A stretch of 64,000 nt of DNA. Origin: Corynebacterium suranareeae (GTDB lineage: Bacteria > Actinomycetota > Actinomycetes > Mycobacteriales > Mycobacteriaceae). Where the stretch lies: contig NZ_AP017369.1 of the NCBI RefSeq assembly GCF_002355155.1, positions 1,364,001 to 1,428,000 on the forward strand, given 5' to 3'. Every line of letters begins with the position of its first letter. The first letter of the stretch is position 1. Both the position numbers and the translations under genes were made by a program. The notes beneath the pieces are model-generated. The model worked only from the letters and a program-made list of their open reading frames with translations. It was not told where the DNA came from and did not search any database. Positions 9,395-18,053 of the stretch are shown piece after piece.

Positions 9395-10241
9395 GTCACG
9401 CCGCGTAAAAATGGATAACGTAATTTATGCCAACTTTGGCAATAAGCAACGAGTATCCACACCCGAAGACCGCGTCAAAGTAACCAACAAATCACGCGAC
9501 AAACAATTTAGCCCTGCCGGTAAACGCACCGTTTTACTCACCGAGAAAAATGCCGACAGAGGCAGACAAAGCCGTGGTGAGCAGTACTACCGAAATGGAA
9601 ATGTCACCGGCATGACAGTTTTGGAAGGACGCGTGGAATGCACGGTTGCTGGTTCCCAAAATGAACCTTTCACCACCACAGTAACGTTCCCATACCGCAG
9701 TTCTGAGAAATTGCGCGAGGCTTATTCTGCAATTGCCGATACCCCAAACGGCCTACGCCTCGTCCGCGATGGACACCTCACCTCATCCATGCTGGACCAT
9801 TTAGTTGGTGGGATAGATGAGTCAATCTATTTCGATTGCACCTGCCCTGATCGATCCTTGGTGTGCAAACATGCAGTAGCAAGCTCACTGTATATCGCAG
9901 AAAAAATGACAGCCAACCCCGCAATGATCCTCGATATCCGAGGACAAGGAATGGCTGGACTAGAAGCTCTCATTCGCACCTACCACTCCAAAGTAGCTGT
10001 GGAACCAGAAGATAACGAGAGCTTTTGGAATGGTAAAGCACTACCTGGTTTACCTGACCCAAAGATCGCACCAGCAATTGATGATTCCGATATCAACTAC
10101 CTTCACAAGGCTTTAAGGCTGGTGTCATACACCTCCCTCGAACAACTGCGTGCCGTTAGTGATATTGAGGATATGTACGAAATTTTGATTTCAAATCACC
10201 CCGATAACCAACAGGTTTACGAAGAAGAAGACACCGATTAA
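9387..10241 (+). CDS. SWIM zinc-finger protein
   Basis: The product has 284 aa and one clear domain: a SWIM zinc finger, C151-x-C153-x6-C160-x-H162 (FDCTCPDRSLVCKHAVAS). SWIM domains bind zinc and mediate DNA or protein contacts. The first ~50 residues are basic and polar (many Lys, Arg), while the C-terminal ~110 are acidic, ending in a Glu/Asp-rich tail. The gene begins inside the last codons of the SNF2 gene, an arrangement common in actinobacteria, which implies a SNF2-SWIM complex. A second possible start at codon 9 (ATG 9411) would remove only a short basic tail. The biochemical role is not known to me. Confidence 0.85.
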   Translation: MTESRRVKMDNVIYANFGNKQRVSTPEDRVKVTNKSRDKQFSPAGKRTVLLTEKNADRGRQSRGEQYYRNGNVTGMTVLEGRVECTVAGSQNEPFTTTVTFPYRSSEKLREAYSAIADTPNGLRLVRDGHLTSSMLDHLVGGIDESIYFDCTCPDRSLVCKHAVASSLYIAEKMTANPAMILDIRGQGMAGLEALIRTYHSKVAVEPEDNESFWNGKALPGLPDPKIAPAIDDSDINYLHKALRLVSYTSLEQLRAVSDIEDMYEILISNHPDNQQVYEEEDTD

Positions 10242-10280
10242 CCCGGGGTTTGGGTGTGAATTACCCCCGAATGGGCAGCT

Positions 10281-11456
10281 ATGTCCACAGTGCATGATGA
10301 GATGGGCGCTATGAACACAACAGTGAAATTTTTACACTCCTCGGACCTGCAAATCGGAATGACCCGGTGGTTTTTATCCGATGAAGCCCAGGCCCGGTTT
10401 GATGACGATCGCATTAGGGCAATTGAGAAAATAGGTGAGGTAGCACGGGACAATGACTGCGAGTTCATTGTGCTGGCAGGAGATGTCTTTGAACATAACT
10501 CACTTGAGCAGCGCACCACTGGACGCGCATTAGAAGCATTACGTTCTTTAAAGCTACCGGTGTACCTATTGCCCGGTAACCATGATCCATTAACTGCAGA
10601 TTCTTTGTTTTATCGCGCCAAAGACATCGAGGGTGTGACCATTTTGTCTGATAATTCAGTGCATCAGATCAGCCCAGGTGTTGAAATTGTGGGAGCCCCA
10701 CTCCTACAGAAGACAGCAAGCTCAGATCTGGTAGCAGATGCCTTGGCAGATTTAGAACCGACAGAAAACATTCGCATTGCTGTTGGGCATGGCCAAGCAG
10801 AAGCCCGCACTACTGATCACCGTGCGGACTTGATTGACCTTAAAGCCGTTGAATCCAAACTGGCGGACGGCACTATTGATTACCTTGCATTAGGTGATAC
10901 CCACTCAGCACAGCCTGTAGGCAACAGTGGCAAAGTGTGGTTTTCCGGTGCTCCAGAAACTACCGACTTCCACGATCTTGACCCAGACCGGGTGGGAGGA
11001 GAAGTAAATTCCGGAAAAGTTCTCATCGTCAACGCCACCAAGGCGCATGTCGAGGTTAAAGAAGTCGAGGTGGGGAAGTGGACCTTCCACGCTTTTTCCC
11101 GTGATATTTCATCCATGGCAGATGTGGAAGAGTTCTTACAAACCTTGCGGGACTATCCAGATAAATCTAGAACAGTAATTAAATATGGTTTGCGTGGAAC
11201 CATCACGTTGGAACAAAACAGAATTCTGGAAGAGGGTATCGCGGAACTTGAAGATGTTTTTGCTTCCCTTAAGCCACGCGAACGTACAACAGATCTTGTC
11301 CTTGAACCTGGTGAACATGATCTGGAGTACTTAGAAATGATGGGCTATGCTGCCGATGTTTTGCGAGTACTGAGTGATTCAGTAGTGTCCGGTAATGCGC
11401 CAGAAGAAGACCGTGATGCTCTTAACCTGCTGTTTCGTCTAAGCCGGGAGGTTTAA
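10281..11456 (+). CDS. SbcD/YhaO-like metallophosphoesterase, DNA repair nuclease
   Basis: This is a calcineurin-type metallophosphoesterase of the Mre11/SbcD group, 391 aa. Motifs counted from ATG 10281: HSSDLQIG (about 19-26), GDVFEHN (67-73), GNHDP (99-103), then GHGQAE and GDTHSAQP. The His usually found two residues after the first Asp is replaced by Gln (D-L-Q), a variant also seen in YhaO-like proteins. The C-terminal half would be the capping and ATPase-contact domain. The start is uncertain: the ATG at 10311 places the first motif close to the N terminus as usual, and neither start has a strong ribosome site. It sits 4 nt before the SbcC-like gene, so the two should form a nuclease-ATPase complex acting on DNA ends. 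Confidence 0.85.
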   Translation: MSTVHDEMGAMNTTVKFLHSSDLQIGMTRWFLSDEAQARFDDDRIRAIEKIGEVARDNDCEFIVLAGDVFEHNSLEQRTTGRALEALRSLKLPVYLLPGNHDPLTADSLFYRAKDIEGVTILSDNSVHQISPGVEIVGAPLLQKTASSDLVADALADLEPTENIRIAVGHGQAEARTTDHRADLIDLKAVESKLADGTIDYLALGDTHSAQPVGNSGKVWFSGAPETTDFHDLDPDRVGGEVNSGKVLIVNATKAHVEVKEVEVGKWTFHAFSRDISSMADVEEFLQTLRDYPDKSRTVIKYGLRGTITLEQNRILEEGIAELEDVFASLKPRERTTDLVLEPGEHDLEYLEMMGYAADVLRVLSDSVVSGNAPEEDRDALNLLFRLSREV

Positions 11457-11460
11457 ACAC

Positions 11461-14091
11461 ATGCGTATTCACGAAATAATTATTGATAATTTCCGCGCTA
11501 TCGAGCATTTAGAGCTTCGTGATATCCCAGAACGAGGTGTCATAGTCATCCATGGTGACAACGAGCAAGGAAAATCCTCCATCTTAGAAGCCATTGATAC
11601 CGTTCTAAACATTAAACACCGCAGCAAAAGCGGAAAAATCAAAGCTATTCAGCCCGTTGACCGCGATGTTCCCATCAGTATCACCTTTGAGGCAACAATT
11701 GGTGATGTCCGCTTCCGGATCCACAAGCAATACTTAAAAACTCCAGCAGCTGAGATGCAGCTTATTGAGCCACGGCCGTCCAACCACCGCGGTGATGAAG
11801 CAGAGACCAAACTTGCAGATATCTTGCATACCCATCTTGATACAGCGTTGCTGGATACCTTGTTTATGAAACAGGGAGAAGTTGAAGCAGGTATCAATGC
11901 GGTAGGAATCCCTGCGCTGACTAGTGCTTTGAATACTCAAAGTGGCAGTACAGAAGATGCCACTGAAGACACTGAACTCATGGCAGCAGTGGAAAAAGAA
12001 TACGCAAAGTTCTATACCAATACAGGTAAGGCCAACGCTCGCTTTTTGCAGTTTTCCAAGCAGGTGGATGACCTGCGCGCAGACCTTAATGTCGCAAGTG
12101 CTGAGGTTGCTCAATTATCGTCCCATGTTGATCGGGTTGCGCGTTTGGAATCTGATCGCGACGTGGCGAAAGCAAAGTTGCCTAAAGCGGAAGAAGAGCT
12201 GGAAATCCGGCGTTCTGAATTAGCGGGAGCTTTAAAGATTAAGACAGAAGCGGAGGAAATTCTTGCACAGTTTTCTCGAGCTTCTGAACAGCTAGAGCAA
12301 GCTGTTGGTGCACAAAATCGACGTAAAGATGCCCGAAACAAACTAGAACAAGCAAAAGAAGCGGTAAAAGAGGCTGAAGCAGCCAAAGAAAATAAGCAAC
12401 AGGATGCGACTAGAGAAGCAGAAGAATTCCAGGCTTTAAGTGCGAAGCTAGAAGCCGCACGAGTAGCTGAAACTGCTGCCATCAGCAGGGTGAAAGATGC
12501 ACGCCAAGTAGTTGTTGGCATTAAAAACCGTGATCGCAAAGAATACCTTCGCACACTTTTAGTTGAGCTGGACCGCATTGGAACAAAGCTCCATGATTTA
12601 CGGACCGCCCAACATAGTGCAGTACCAGTAACCCAACGCGATATTGATGCACTGCGAAAAGCAATCACTGACGTAGAAATTCAAAGAAGCCTCGTTGAAG
12701 CGAGACAGGGAAATATTACGTTAAGTGCGGTAACGCCAACCGAAATTCAGCTCGGCGATAACGCTTTGTCACTTTCAACTGAGTCCACGCAGGTCCCTCT
12801 TGACCGTGATCTCACAATGGTGATCGGTGATGTCACCGTCACCATCAACCCAGGAAAATCAGCCGCTGACAGCCGATCCGATTTAGAATCAGTTGAAGCT
12901 ACATTGGCGGAGCTTCTTGACCGGCTTGATGTTAAGGATATGGATCAGCTTCAGGAACGGTTCAACGCTCAAGAAAAACGCGATGCTGATATCGCTGCGC
13001 TGCTAAAAGAGCAAGAGCGCACCAGCGGTGGAATCGACGTAGCAGTTTTACGAGCTGAGCTAGATGGGCTGCAAATCCCTGATGGTTTAGATCCTGACCT
13101 TGGTTTAGACGGCGCCCAAACACAATTAGAAGAGGCGGAAGAATCACGAGAACGAGCAGGGGAAGCACAAAAGCAAGCAAGCGCTGCATTGGATGGGCTA
13201 CGGTCTCGTCCTGCTGATAACGCCTTGAGGGTTTTGACTGCTCAACTTGATAGCTTGGCCAATAACGTAACGGTGGCTCAAAATGAACTTGATAGGGCAG
13301 TCGCGGACAGCTCCGATGAGGACGTGACTGCTGCCGTGCAACGGTGCACAGATGAACTAGCTGCTGTAACACTTAAACGGCAAGAGATTGAAAAGTCCCT
13401 GGCCGAGTCGAATCCTGATCTAGCTCAACGCCTATGCGACGGTGCTGAAGCAAATGTGAGGTCTTATAAAGCGGCAATTTCTGATGCAAGCACTGAGTTA
13501 GTTCGGTTGGAAGGACTCATTGGGGTTGCAGCAGGAGCTAAAGAACGATTCGACAAGGCGGAAGCAGCGCTGAAAGCAGCGGAGAATCGCTTGGAATCTG
13601 AACAACGCAGAGCACATGCTGCACGTCGTCTTCATGATCTTATGGTGTCTTACCGTGATGAGTCCAGGAAGCGATACGCGGCTCCTTTTGCCGATAAGCT
13701 TTCACGCCTAGCTGCATCCGTGTTTGGGGAAAACACGGACTTCGACCTCGATGACAAACTCTCAATTGCAAGTAGATCGATTGGGCCACGAACGGTAGAT
13801 CTTGATCACCTATCAGGAGGTGCCCAAGAACAGCTAGCAATTCTCACAAGATTTGCCATCGCGGAATTGGTTGCTGAATCTTCTGAGCAATCTGCAGTTC
13901 CAGTGTTTATTGATGATGCTTTGGGCAGCACTGACCCTGAACGCCTTACCCGCATCTCCCTGCTATTTAGCGATGCCGGTAAAGAATCTCAGGTATTTGT
14001 GCTTACATGCGTGCCAGACAGATACAACTATGTAGAAGTCGCACAAAAGCTCAGCATTGAATCATTGAAAACCTCTAACGTGCTGCTGTAA
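11461..14091 (+). CDS. SbcC/YhaN-like SMC-type ATPase without a zinc hook
   Basis: The protein has 876 aa and the split ATPase of Rad50/SbcC-type proteins. Walker A is GDNEQGKSS at 32-40, the ABC signature LSGGAQEQ at 784-791, and Walker B VFIDDALGS from 815. Between the halves are two long coiled coils, rich in Ala, Glu, Lys and Gln (about 200-400 and 480-730). No CxxC zinc hook is present at the apex. Instead, residues about 417-468 are β-rich with few charges and look like a small folded insertion. The pairing with the upstream metallophosphoesterase is clear. The missing hook suggests the YhaN-like branch or another dimerisation mode rather than classical SbcC. The expected role is ATP-controlled processing of DNA ends; this is family-based inference. 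Confidence 0.85.
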   Translation: MRIHEIIIDNFRAIEHLELRDIPERGVIVIHGDNEQGKSSILEAIDTVLNIKHRSKSGKIKAIQPVDRDVPISITFEATIGDVRFRIHKQYLKTPAAEMQLIEPRPSNHRGDEAETKLADILHTHLDTALLDTLFMKQGEVEAGINAVGIPALTSALNTQSGSTEDATEDTELMAAVEKEYAKFYTNTGKANARFLQFSKQVDDLRADLNVASAEVAQLSSHVDRVARLESDRDVAKAKLPKAEEELEIRRSELAGALKIKTEAEEILAQFSRASEQLEQAVGAQNRRKDARNKLEQAKEAVKEAEAAKENKQQDATREAEEFQALSAKLEAARVAETAAISRVKDARQVVVGIKNRDRKEYLRTLLVELDRIGTKLHDLRTAQHSAVPVTQRDIDALRKAITDVEIQRSLVEARQGNITLSAVTPTEIQLGDNALSLSTESTQVPLDRDLTMVIGDVTVTINPGKSAADSRSDLESVEATLAELLDRLDVKDMDQLQERFNAQEKRDADIAALLKEQERTSGGIDVAVLRAELDGLQIPDGLDPDLGLDGAQTQLEEAEESRERAGEAQKQASAALDGLRSRPADNALRVLTAQLDSLANNVTVAQNELDRAVADSSDEDVTAAVQRCTDELAAVTLKRQEIEKSLAESNPDLAQRLCDGAEANVRSYKAAISDASTELVRLEGLIGVAAGAKERFDKAEAALKAAENRLESEQRRAHAARRLHDLMVSYRDESRKRYAAPFADKLSRLAASVFGENTDFDLDDKLSIASRSIGPRTVDLDHLSGGAQEQLAILTRFAIAELVAESSEQSAVPVFIDDALGSTDPERLTRISLLFSDAGKESQVFVLTCVPDRYNYVEVAQKLSIESLKTSNVLL

Positions 14092-14131
14092 AAGCCACCG
14101 CTAAAGCCACCACTAAACGGAGCACGTCACA

Positions 14132-15058
14132 ATGAGTATTCACCCAGATGCCCAGCGTTTTCTTCAACTCGCCTCGCACGCTCCGGATTTGGATACCCAG
14201 AGCGTGGCAGAAAACCGGGCTGCCAATGAGGCCTCCAGGCATCTCATGGGCAATAAAACTCCAGTGGCGGCAGTTCAAGATCTAGAAATCGACGGCATTC
14301 CAGTGAGGGCGTACAACCCACGGCCTGATGTGGACCAGCTGCCGGTATTTATCTACTTTCACGGCGGTGGATGGGTACTGGGAGATCTTGAATCAGTAGA
14401 TTCCACAGTGCGCGACATAGCGGTGACTTCGGGAGCATTGTGCATCAGCGTGGATTATCGGCGAGCCCCGGAACATCCTTTCCCCGCAGCACTAGATGAT
14501 TGCCAGGCCGTGACAGAAGCAGTACTCAACGGTAGCGTTTCTAACACCAACCCCGAACTTGTAGCCGCGGGAGGAGATAGTGCCGGCGGGAATATTGCAG
14601 CGGTGATTGCCCAAGAACTTCGAGATCGAATCGTGCACCAGGTCCTTATCTATCCAGTGATGAATCTGTCTAGTTTTGATACCTCAAGCCATCAAGAATT
14701 TGCCTCGGGGTATTTCTTGACCCGTAGACGCCTTGAATATTTCTACACCTGTTATGCGGCTGAACATGACCGAAGCGACCCACGGTTGTCGCCAGGATTG
14801 CATAAAAATTTAAAAAATTTGCCACCGGCTACCATCGTGACGGCGGAATGTGATCCTTTGGTAGATGAGGTTTCTGATTATGCAGAAGCTTTACTTAAGG
14901 CGGGAAATGCTGTTACGCACGTACAGTTCAAAGGCCAGGTTCATCCTTTTGTGCAAATGTCTACACTCATAGCCGATGCACTGTCTGCACGGCGTTTCAT
15001 TGGTGGGGAACTCGCAGAGGCCTTTAAGTACAGTCGTTCCACGAAACCAAAGATATAG
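14132..15058 (+). CDS. HSL-family alpha/beta-hydrolase (esterase)
   Basis: This 308-aa cytoplasmic esterase belongs to the hormone-sensitive-lipase family. The oxyanion motif HGGGW lies at 77-81 and the nucleophile elbow GDSAGG has Ser150. The acid is likely Asp241 in ECDPLVDE, and the base His271 in QVHPFVQ. All four are in the family's order and spacing. There is no signal peptide, so it acts inside the cell on small or medium acyl esters or possibly acetylated metabolites. It starts 40 nt after the SbcC-like gene, following a run of GCCACCGCTAAAGCC-type direct repetition, and may be co-transcribed with it, though the function is unrelated. Its end is 144 nt from the CoA-transferase operon. 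Confidence 0.87.
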   Translation: MSIHPDAQRFLQLASHAPDLDTQSVAENRAANEASRHLMGNKTPVAAVQDLEIDGIPVRAYNPRPDVDQLPVFIYFHGGGWVLGDLESVDSTVRDIAVTSGALCISVDYRRAPEHPFPAALDDCQAVTEAVLNGSVSNTNPELVAAGGDSAGGNIAAVIAQELRDRIVHQVLIYPVMNLSSFDTSSHQEFASGYFLTRRRLEYFYTCYAAEHDRSDPRLSPGLHKNLKNLPPATIVTAECDPLVDEVSDYAEALLKAGNAVTHVQFKGQVHPFVQMSTLIADALSARRFIGGELAEAFKYSRSTKPKI

Positions 15059-15084
15059 CCGAAAGCCAATCTCCTTCGACAGAG

Positions 15085-15104
15085 TTTTGTAGATTTCTAC
15101 AAAA
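15085..15104. promoter_or_regulatory. Perfect palindrome, operator candidate before CoA-transferase operon
   Basis: TTTTGTAGATTTCTACAAAA is a perfect inverted repeat with 9-bp arms and a 2-bp centre. It lies 98 nt before the TTG start of the CoA-transferase A gene and 27 nt after the esterase stop. The centre is too short for an RNA hairpin loop, so a dimeric repressor or activator site is more likely. No regulator gene lies next to it. Confidence 0.55.
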
Positions 15105-15202
15105 ATAGCCCTAATCTTTTGGACATTTTGGCATAGACCACAACCCTTAAAAAACGTAACTTAGATCATAGAAATTGATTGACATTCGTTTAGGGAGGTC
15201 CC

Positions 15203-15919
15203 TTGTCAAAGGTCGCAGACAACATAGAAGAACAGCTGCGTTCAGAGTTATTTGATGGAATGACCATCGCGGCTGGTGGTTTTGGCCTGTGTGGTATTCC
15301 CAGCACGCTGATTGATATTGTGCGTGACTCTGGCGTAAAAGACCTCACTGTAGTTTCCAACAACTTAGCTATTGATGGAGTCGGCTTGGGTCGTTTGCTG
15401 GAAGGCGGTCAAATTTCCAAGGTTTTGGCGTCTTATATTGGGGAGAACAAACTCTTCATGGAGCAATACTTAAGCGGAGCTGTTGAGGTGGAATTCGTCC
15501 CGCAGGGAACTTTGGCGGAACGGATGCGTGCAGGCGGGGCAGGTATTGCTGCGTTTTACACTCAAACCGGTGTGGGAACAGCCATTGGTGAAGGAAAGCC
15601 CACCGCAGAATTTGATGGTGAAACCTACTTGATGGAACGAGCCATCATCGCTGATGTTTCGCTCGTTCATGCGCACACAGCTGATATTCACGGTAATTTG
15701 CGCTATCGACTTGCCGCCCGGAACTTTAACCCCGTTGTTGCAAAGTGCGGAAAGGTCACCTTCGCAGAAGCGGAACACATCGTCGATCGCGGTGAACTAG
15801 GACCTGATGATATTCACACCCCGAGTGTATTTATCCATCACCTCACCCAAGCACTAATTCCCAATGAGATTGAACAAATTGTCAATCGTCCCCGACCAGA
15901 AGCTTTGCAGGAGGTTTAA
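15203..15919 (+). CDS. 3-oxoacid CoA-transferase subunit A (AtoD/ScoA/PcaI type)
   Basis: This is the alpha subunit (238 aa) of a class I CoA-transferase that moves CoA from succinyl- or acetyl-CoA to a 3-oxo acid such as acetoacetate or 3-oxoadipate. It begins with TTG at 15203, backed by GGGAGG at 15193-15198. The glycine-rich [11 protein letters not shown] segment (about 21-31) is the family signature. Subunit B follows 5 nt later. The downstream thiolase, DUF35 protein and fatty-acid permease point to uptake and activation of a short-chain acid. The subunit alone does not tell acetoacetate from oxoadipate; because C. glutamicum has a separate pca locus, acetoacetate or a similar acid is my preferred guess. 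Confidence 0.88.
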   Translation: MSKVADNIEEQLRSELFDGMTIAAGGFGLCGIPSTLIDIVRDSGVKDLTVVSNNLAIDGVGLGRLLEGGQISKVLASYIGENKLFMEQYLSGAVEVEFVPQGTLAERMRAGGAGIAAFYTQTGVGTAIGEGKPTAEFDGETYLMERAIIADVSLVHAHTADIHGNLRYRLAARNFNPVVAKCGKVTFAEAEHIVDRGELGPDDIHTPSVFIHHLTQALIPNEIEQIVNRPRPEALQEV

Positions 15920-15924
15920 AAACC

Positions 15925-16587
15925 ATGGCTTGGACACGAGATGAAATGGCTGTTATTGCCGCTTCGGAACTAGAAGATGGCGATTACGTCAACTTAGGAA
16001 TCGGTATTCCCACACTGATCGCTAACAATCTGCCAGACGGTGTACACGTTAACATTCAAAGCGAAAACGGCATCTTAGGCATGGGACCTAATCCATATCC
16101 AGGCGAAGAAGACGCAGATCTTATTAACGCTGGTAAACAGACCATCACGCTACAATCCGGCGCAGTCATCTTTGATTCTGCTACATCCTTTGCCATGATC
16201 CGCTCTGGAAAAATGAAGGCAGCGTTTTTAGGTGCCATGGAAGTTTCTGGATCAGGTGATCTAGCCAATTGGATGATTCCAGGAAAGCTGGTCAAAGGCA
16301 TGGGTGGTGCCATGGATCTGGTAGCCGGTGCAAGGCGAGTCGTGGTGCTTAGTGAACACACCTCTAAAAATGGCCAACCCAAGATCGTGTCGGAATGCTC
16401 CCTTCCTTTAACTGGTGTTGGGGTAGTAAACCGCATCATCACAGATCTGGCGGTGTTTGACATTGAGGATGGACAGTTGGTGTTGCGTCAGATCGCGCCG
16501 GGTGTCACAGAAGAAGAAGTGAGAGAAAAAACTGCAGCTCCATTCACGGTGGATTTGGATGCAACTATTCAAGGAGTAGTTCGATGA
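15925..16587 (+). CDS. 3-oxoacid CoA-transferase subunit B (AtoA/ScoB/PcaJ type)
   Basis: This 220-aa beta subunit carries the catalytic glutamate, Glu47, in the SENGILGMG motif (46-54), which forms the glutamyl-CoA thioester. The LGIGIPT segment (24-30) is also typical. The start ATG 15925 has CAGGAGG ~10 nt upstream, overlapping the end of subunit A. The gene overlaps the following thiolase gene by 4 nt (ATGA), so subunit B and thiolase are translated in a coupled way. With subunit A it should form an α2β2 transferase in the cytoplasm. Confidence 0.9.
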   Translation: MAWTRDEMAVIAASELEDGDYVNLGIGIPTLIANNLPDGVHVNIQSENGILGMGPNPYPGEEDADLINAGKQTITLQSGAVIFDSATSFAMIRSGKMKAAFLGAMEVSGSGDLANWMIPGKLVKGMGGAMDLVAGARRVVVLSEHTSKNGQPKIVSECSLPLTGVGVVNRIITDLAVFDIEDGQLVLRQIAPGVTEEEVREKTAAPFTVDLDATIQGVVR

Positions 16588-17741
16588 GTGTTGTTGTCGC
16601 TGGTATCGGTGAGACCCCGATGGGGAAATACCCGGATCGCAGTATTTATGAAATGATCCGCGAAGCGGGCCATGTGGCTATTGATGAGGCCGGAATTGAT
16701 CCAAGCCTTATTACGGCTGCGTATGTTGGAAACTTCAATGGTCAGCAACTGCTAGGTCAGGGGCATTTTGGCCCACTGGTGATGGAAACTTTAGGTATGC
16801 CGCATGTCCCGGCGATGCGGGTCGAAGGTGCGTGTGTCTCTGGCGGCTTGGCGTTGCTTCAGGGCATTGAGGCGATTCGATCTGGAAGGCACAAAGCTGT
16901 GCTAGTTGGTGGTGTGGAGAAGATGACTCACCAAACAACTGCTGCTGTCACGGGTGCTTTGACCTCAGCAATGGATATTGAATTTGAGGCGCATTCTGGT
17001 CTGACGTTCCCAGGTGCCTTTGCGTTGGTTGCTCACCGTTATTTCTACGAGTTTCGCAATGTGCAGCGCGAAATGGCCCAGGTGGCGGTCAATGCCCATG
17101 ACAATGCACTGCTTAATCCGACAGCCCAAATGCACAAGGCCATCGATGTGGACAAGGTGTTAAATGCTCCTCGCATCGCAGATCCACTAGGGCTTTATGA
17201 TTGCTCCCTGGTTACTGATGGTGCCGCATTTTTGGTGTTGGTGTCGGAAGATTTAGCCCCCAATAACGGCCATCGACAGGTAAATATCATCGGTTCTGGA
17301 CATGGTGGCGATGCCCTGACATTGCACGGTAAAGATTCCATGACCACTTTCGGTGCCACCGTCCGGGCTGCGAAACAAGCCTATGAACAGGCTGGGGTTA
17401 GCGCCACAGACATTGATTTGGCCGAGGTGCACGATTGTTTCACCATTACTCAGATTATTAATACTGAAGATCTTGGATTCTTTGAAAAAGGCCACGGCGG
17501 CGACGCTGTTGCAGAAGGTCGCACCGCACGAACCGGCGACATGCCGATCAACGTTTCAGGCGGGTTAAAAGCCAAAGGCCATCCCATCGGCGCAACTGGT
17601 ATTAGCCAAGCGATCGAGGTGATCACCCAAATCAGGGGCGGAGGAGGGGAGCGCCAAATTAATAAAGCTGATATCGGTTTGACCCACAACTTGGGTGGAA
17701 CTGCTGGTACCTGCGTGATCAATATCTTCCAAGGAGCGTAA
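16584..17741 (+). CDS. SCP-x-type thiolase / acetyl-CoA acetyltransferase-like protein
   Basis: The product has 385 aa and the thiolase fold, closest in pattern to the SCP-x/lipid-transfer thiolases of actinobacteria. The acyl-accepting cysteine is probably Cys84 (EGACVSGG). A catalytic histidine lies in GHPIGATG (His333), and the C-terminal [10 protein letters not shown] supplies His368 and Cys377. Unlike Ltp-type aldolases, the Cys is retained, so thiolytic cleavage or Claisen condensation of an acyl-CoA is plausible. The downstream DUF35-like protein is a common partner of this thiolase branch. With the CoA-transferase it could cleave an imported 3-oxoacyl-CoA to acetyl-CoA. The exact acyl chain is unknown. 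Confidence 0.82.
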   Translation: MSVVVAGIGETPMGKYPDRSIYEMIREAGHVAIDEAGIDPSLITAAYVGNFNGQQLLGQGHFGPLVMETLGMPHVPAMRVEGACVSGGLALLQGIEAIRSGRHKAVLVGGVEKMTHQTTAAVTGALTSAMDIEFEAHSGLTFPGAFALVAHRYFYEFRNVQREMAQVAVNAHDNALLNPTAQMHKAIDVDKVLNAPRIADPLGLYDCSLVTDGAAFLVLVSEDLAPNNGHRQVNIIGSGHGGDALTLHGKDSMTTFGATVRAAKQAYEQAGVSATDIDLAEVHDCFTITQIINTEDLGFFEKGHGGDAVAEGRTARTGDMPINVSGGLKAKGHPIGATGISQAIEVITQIRGGGGERQINKADIGLTHNLGGTAGTCVINIFQGA

Positions 17742-17746
17742 AAATC

Positions 17747-17962
17747 ATGGCTGCTGAAATTTTGACCTACACCATTATTCGGACGCCACCGAAGGGGTTT
17801 GAGGGCGCACCGTATTGCGTTGCAGTAATCAACAACAACGGAATCGCTGAAACCGTTCGGGTTTCTGGCTACCAAGACGGGCAGGACATCCGCATCGGCG
17901 ACGCAGTAAGCCCGCTTGATCAGCCCGATCAGTTTGGCGCTACTTTTCGCTTTGCCACTTAA
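17747..17962 (+). CDS. Minimal DUF35 OB-fold protein, thiolase partner
   Basis: This 71-aa protein resembles the OB-fold half of DUF35 (ChsH2/acyl-CoA-associated) proteins, with PPKGFEGAPYCVAVIN at 16-31 and the IRIGDAV segment before the end. The usual N-terminal zinc ribbon with four cysteines is absent: there is only one Cys in the whole protein. It starts 5 nt after the thiolase, with AAGGAGCG upstream, and clearly belongs to that transcription unit. Full-length DUF35 proteins bind acyl-CoA and are needed for activity of SCP-x-type aldolases and thiolases. Here the short form may stabilise the thiolase or channel substrate. No deletion scar is visible. Confidence 0.72.
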   Translation: MAAEILTYTIIRTPPKGFEGAPYCVAVINNNGIAETVRVSGYQDGQDIRIGDAVSPLDQPDQFGATFRFAT

Positions 17963-18053
17963 ATTTCCCTGACACAAAAGACTTTTACCTCCGCTACGGC
18001 GACCTAGCAGTGGCGGAGGTGGGCGTCGATAAGCAGCATTTTAAGGAGATATC

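Noticed and set aside
14085..14120. Repeat GCCACCGCTAAAGCCACCACTAAA as a mobile-element end
   Set aside because: It is a short duplication after a stop codon with no transposase or target repeat.
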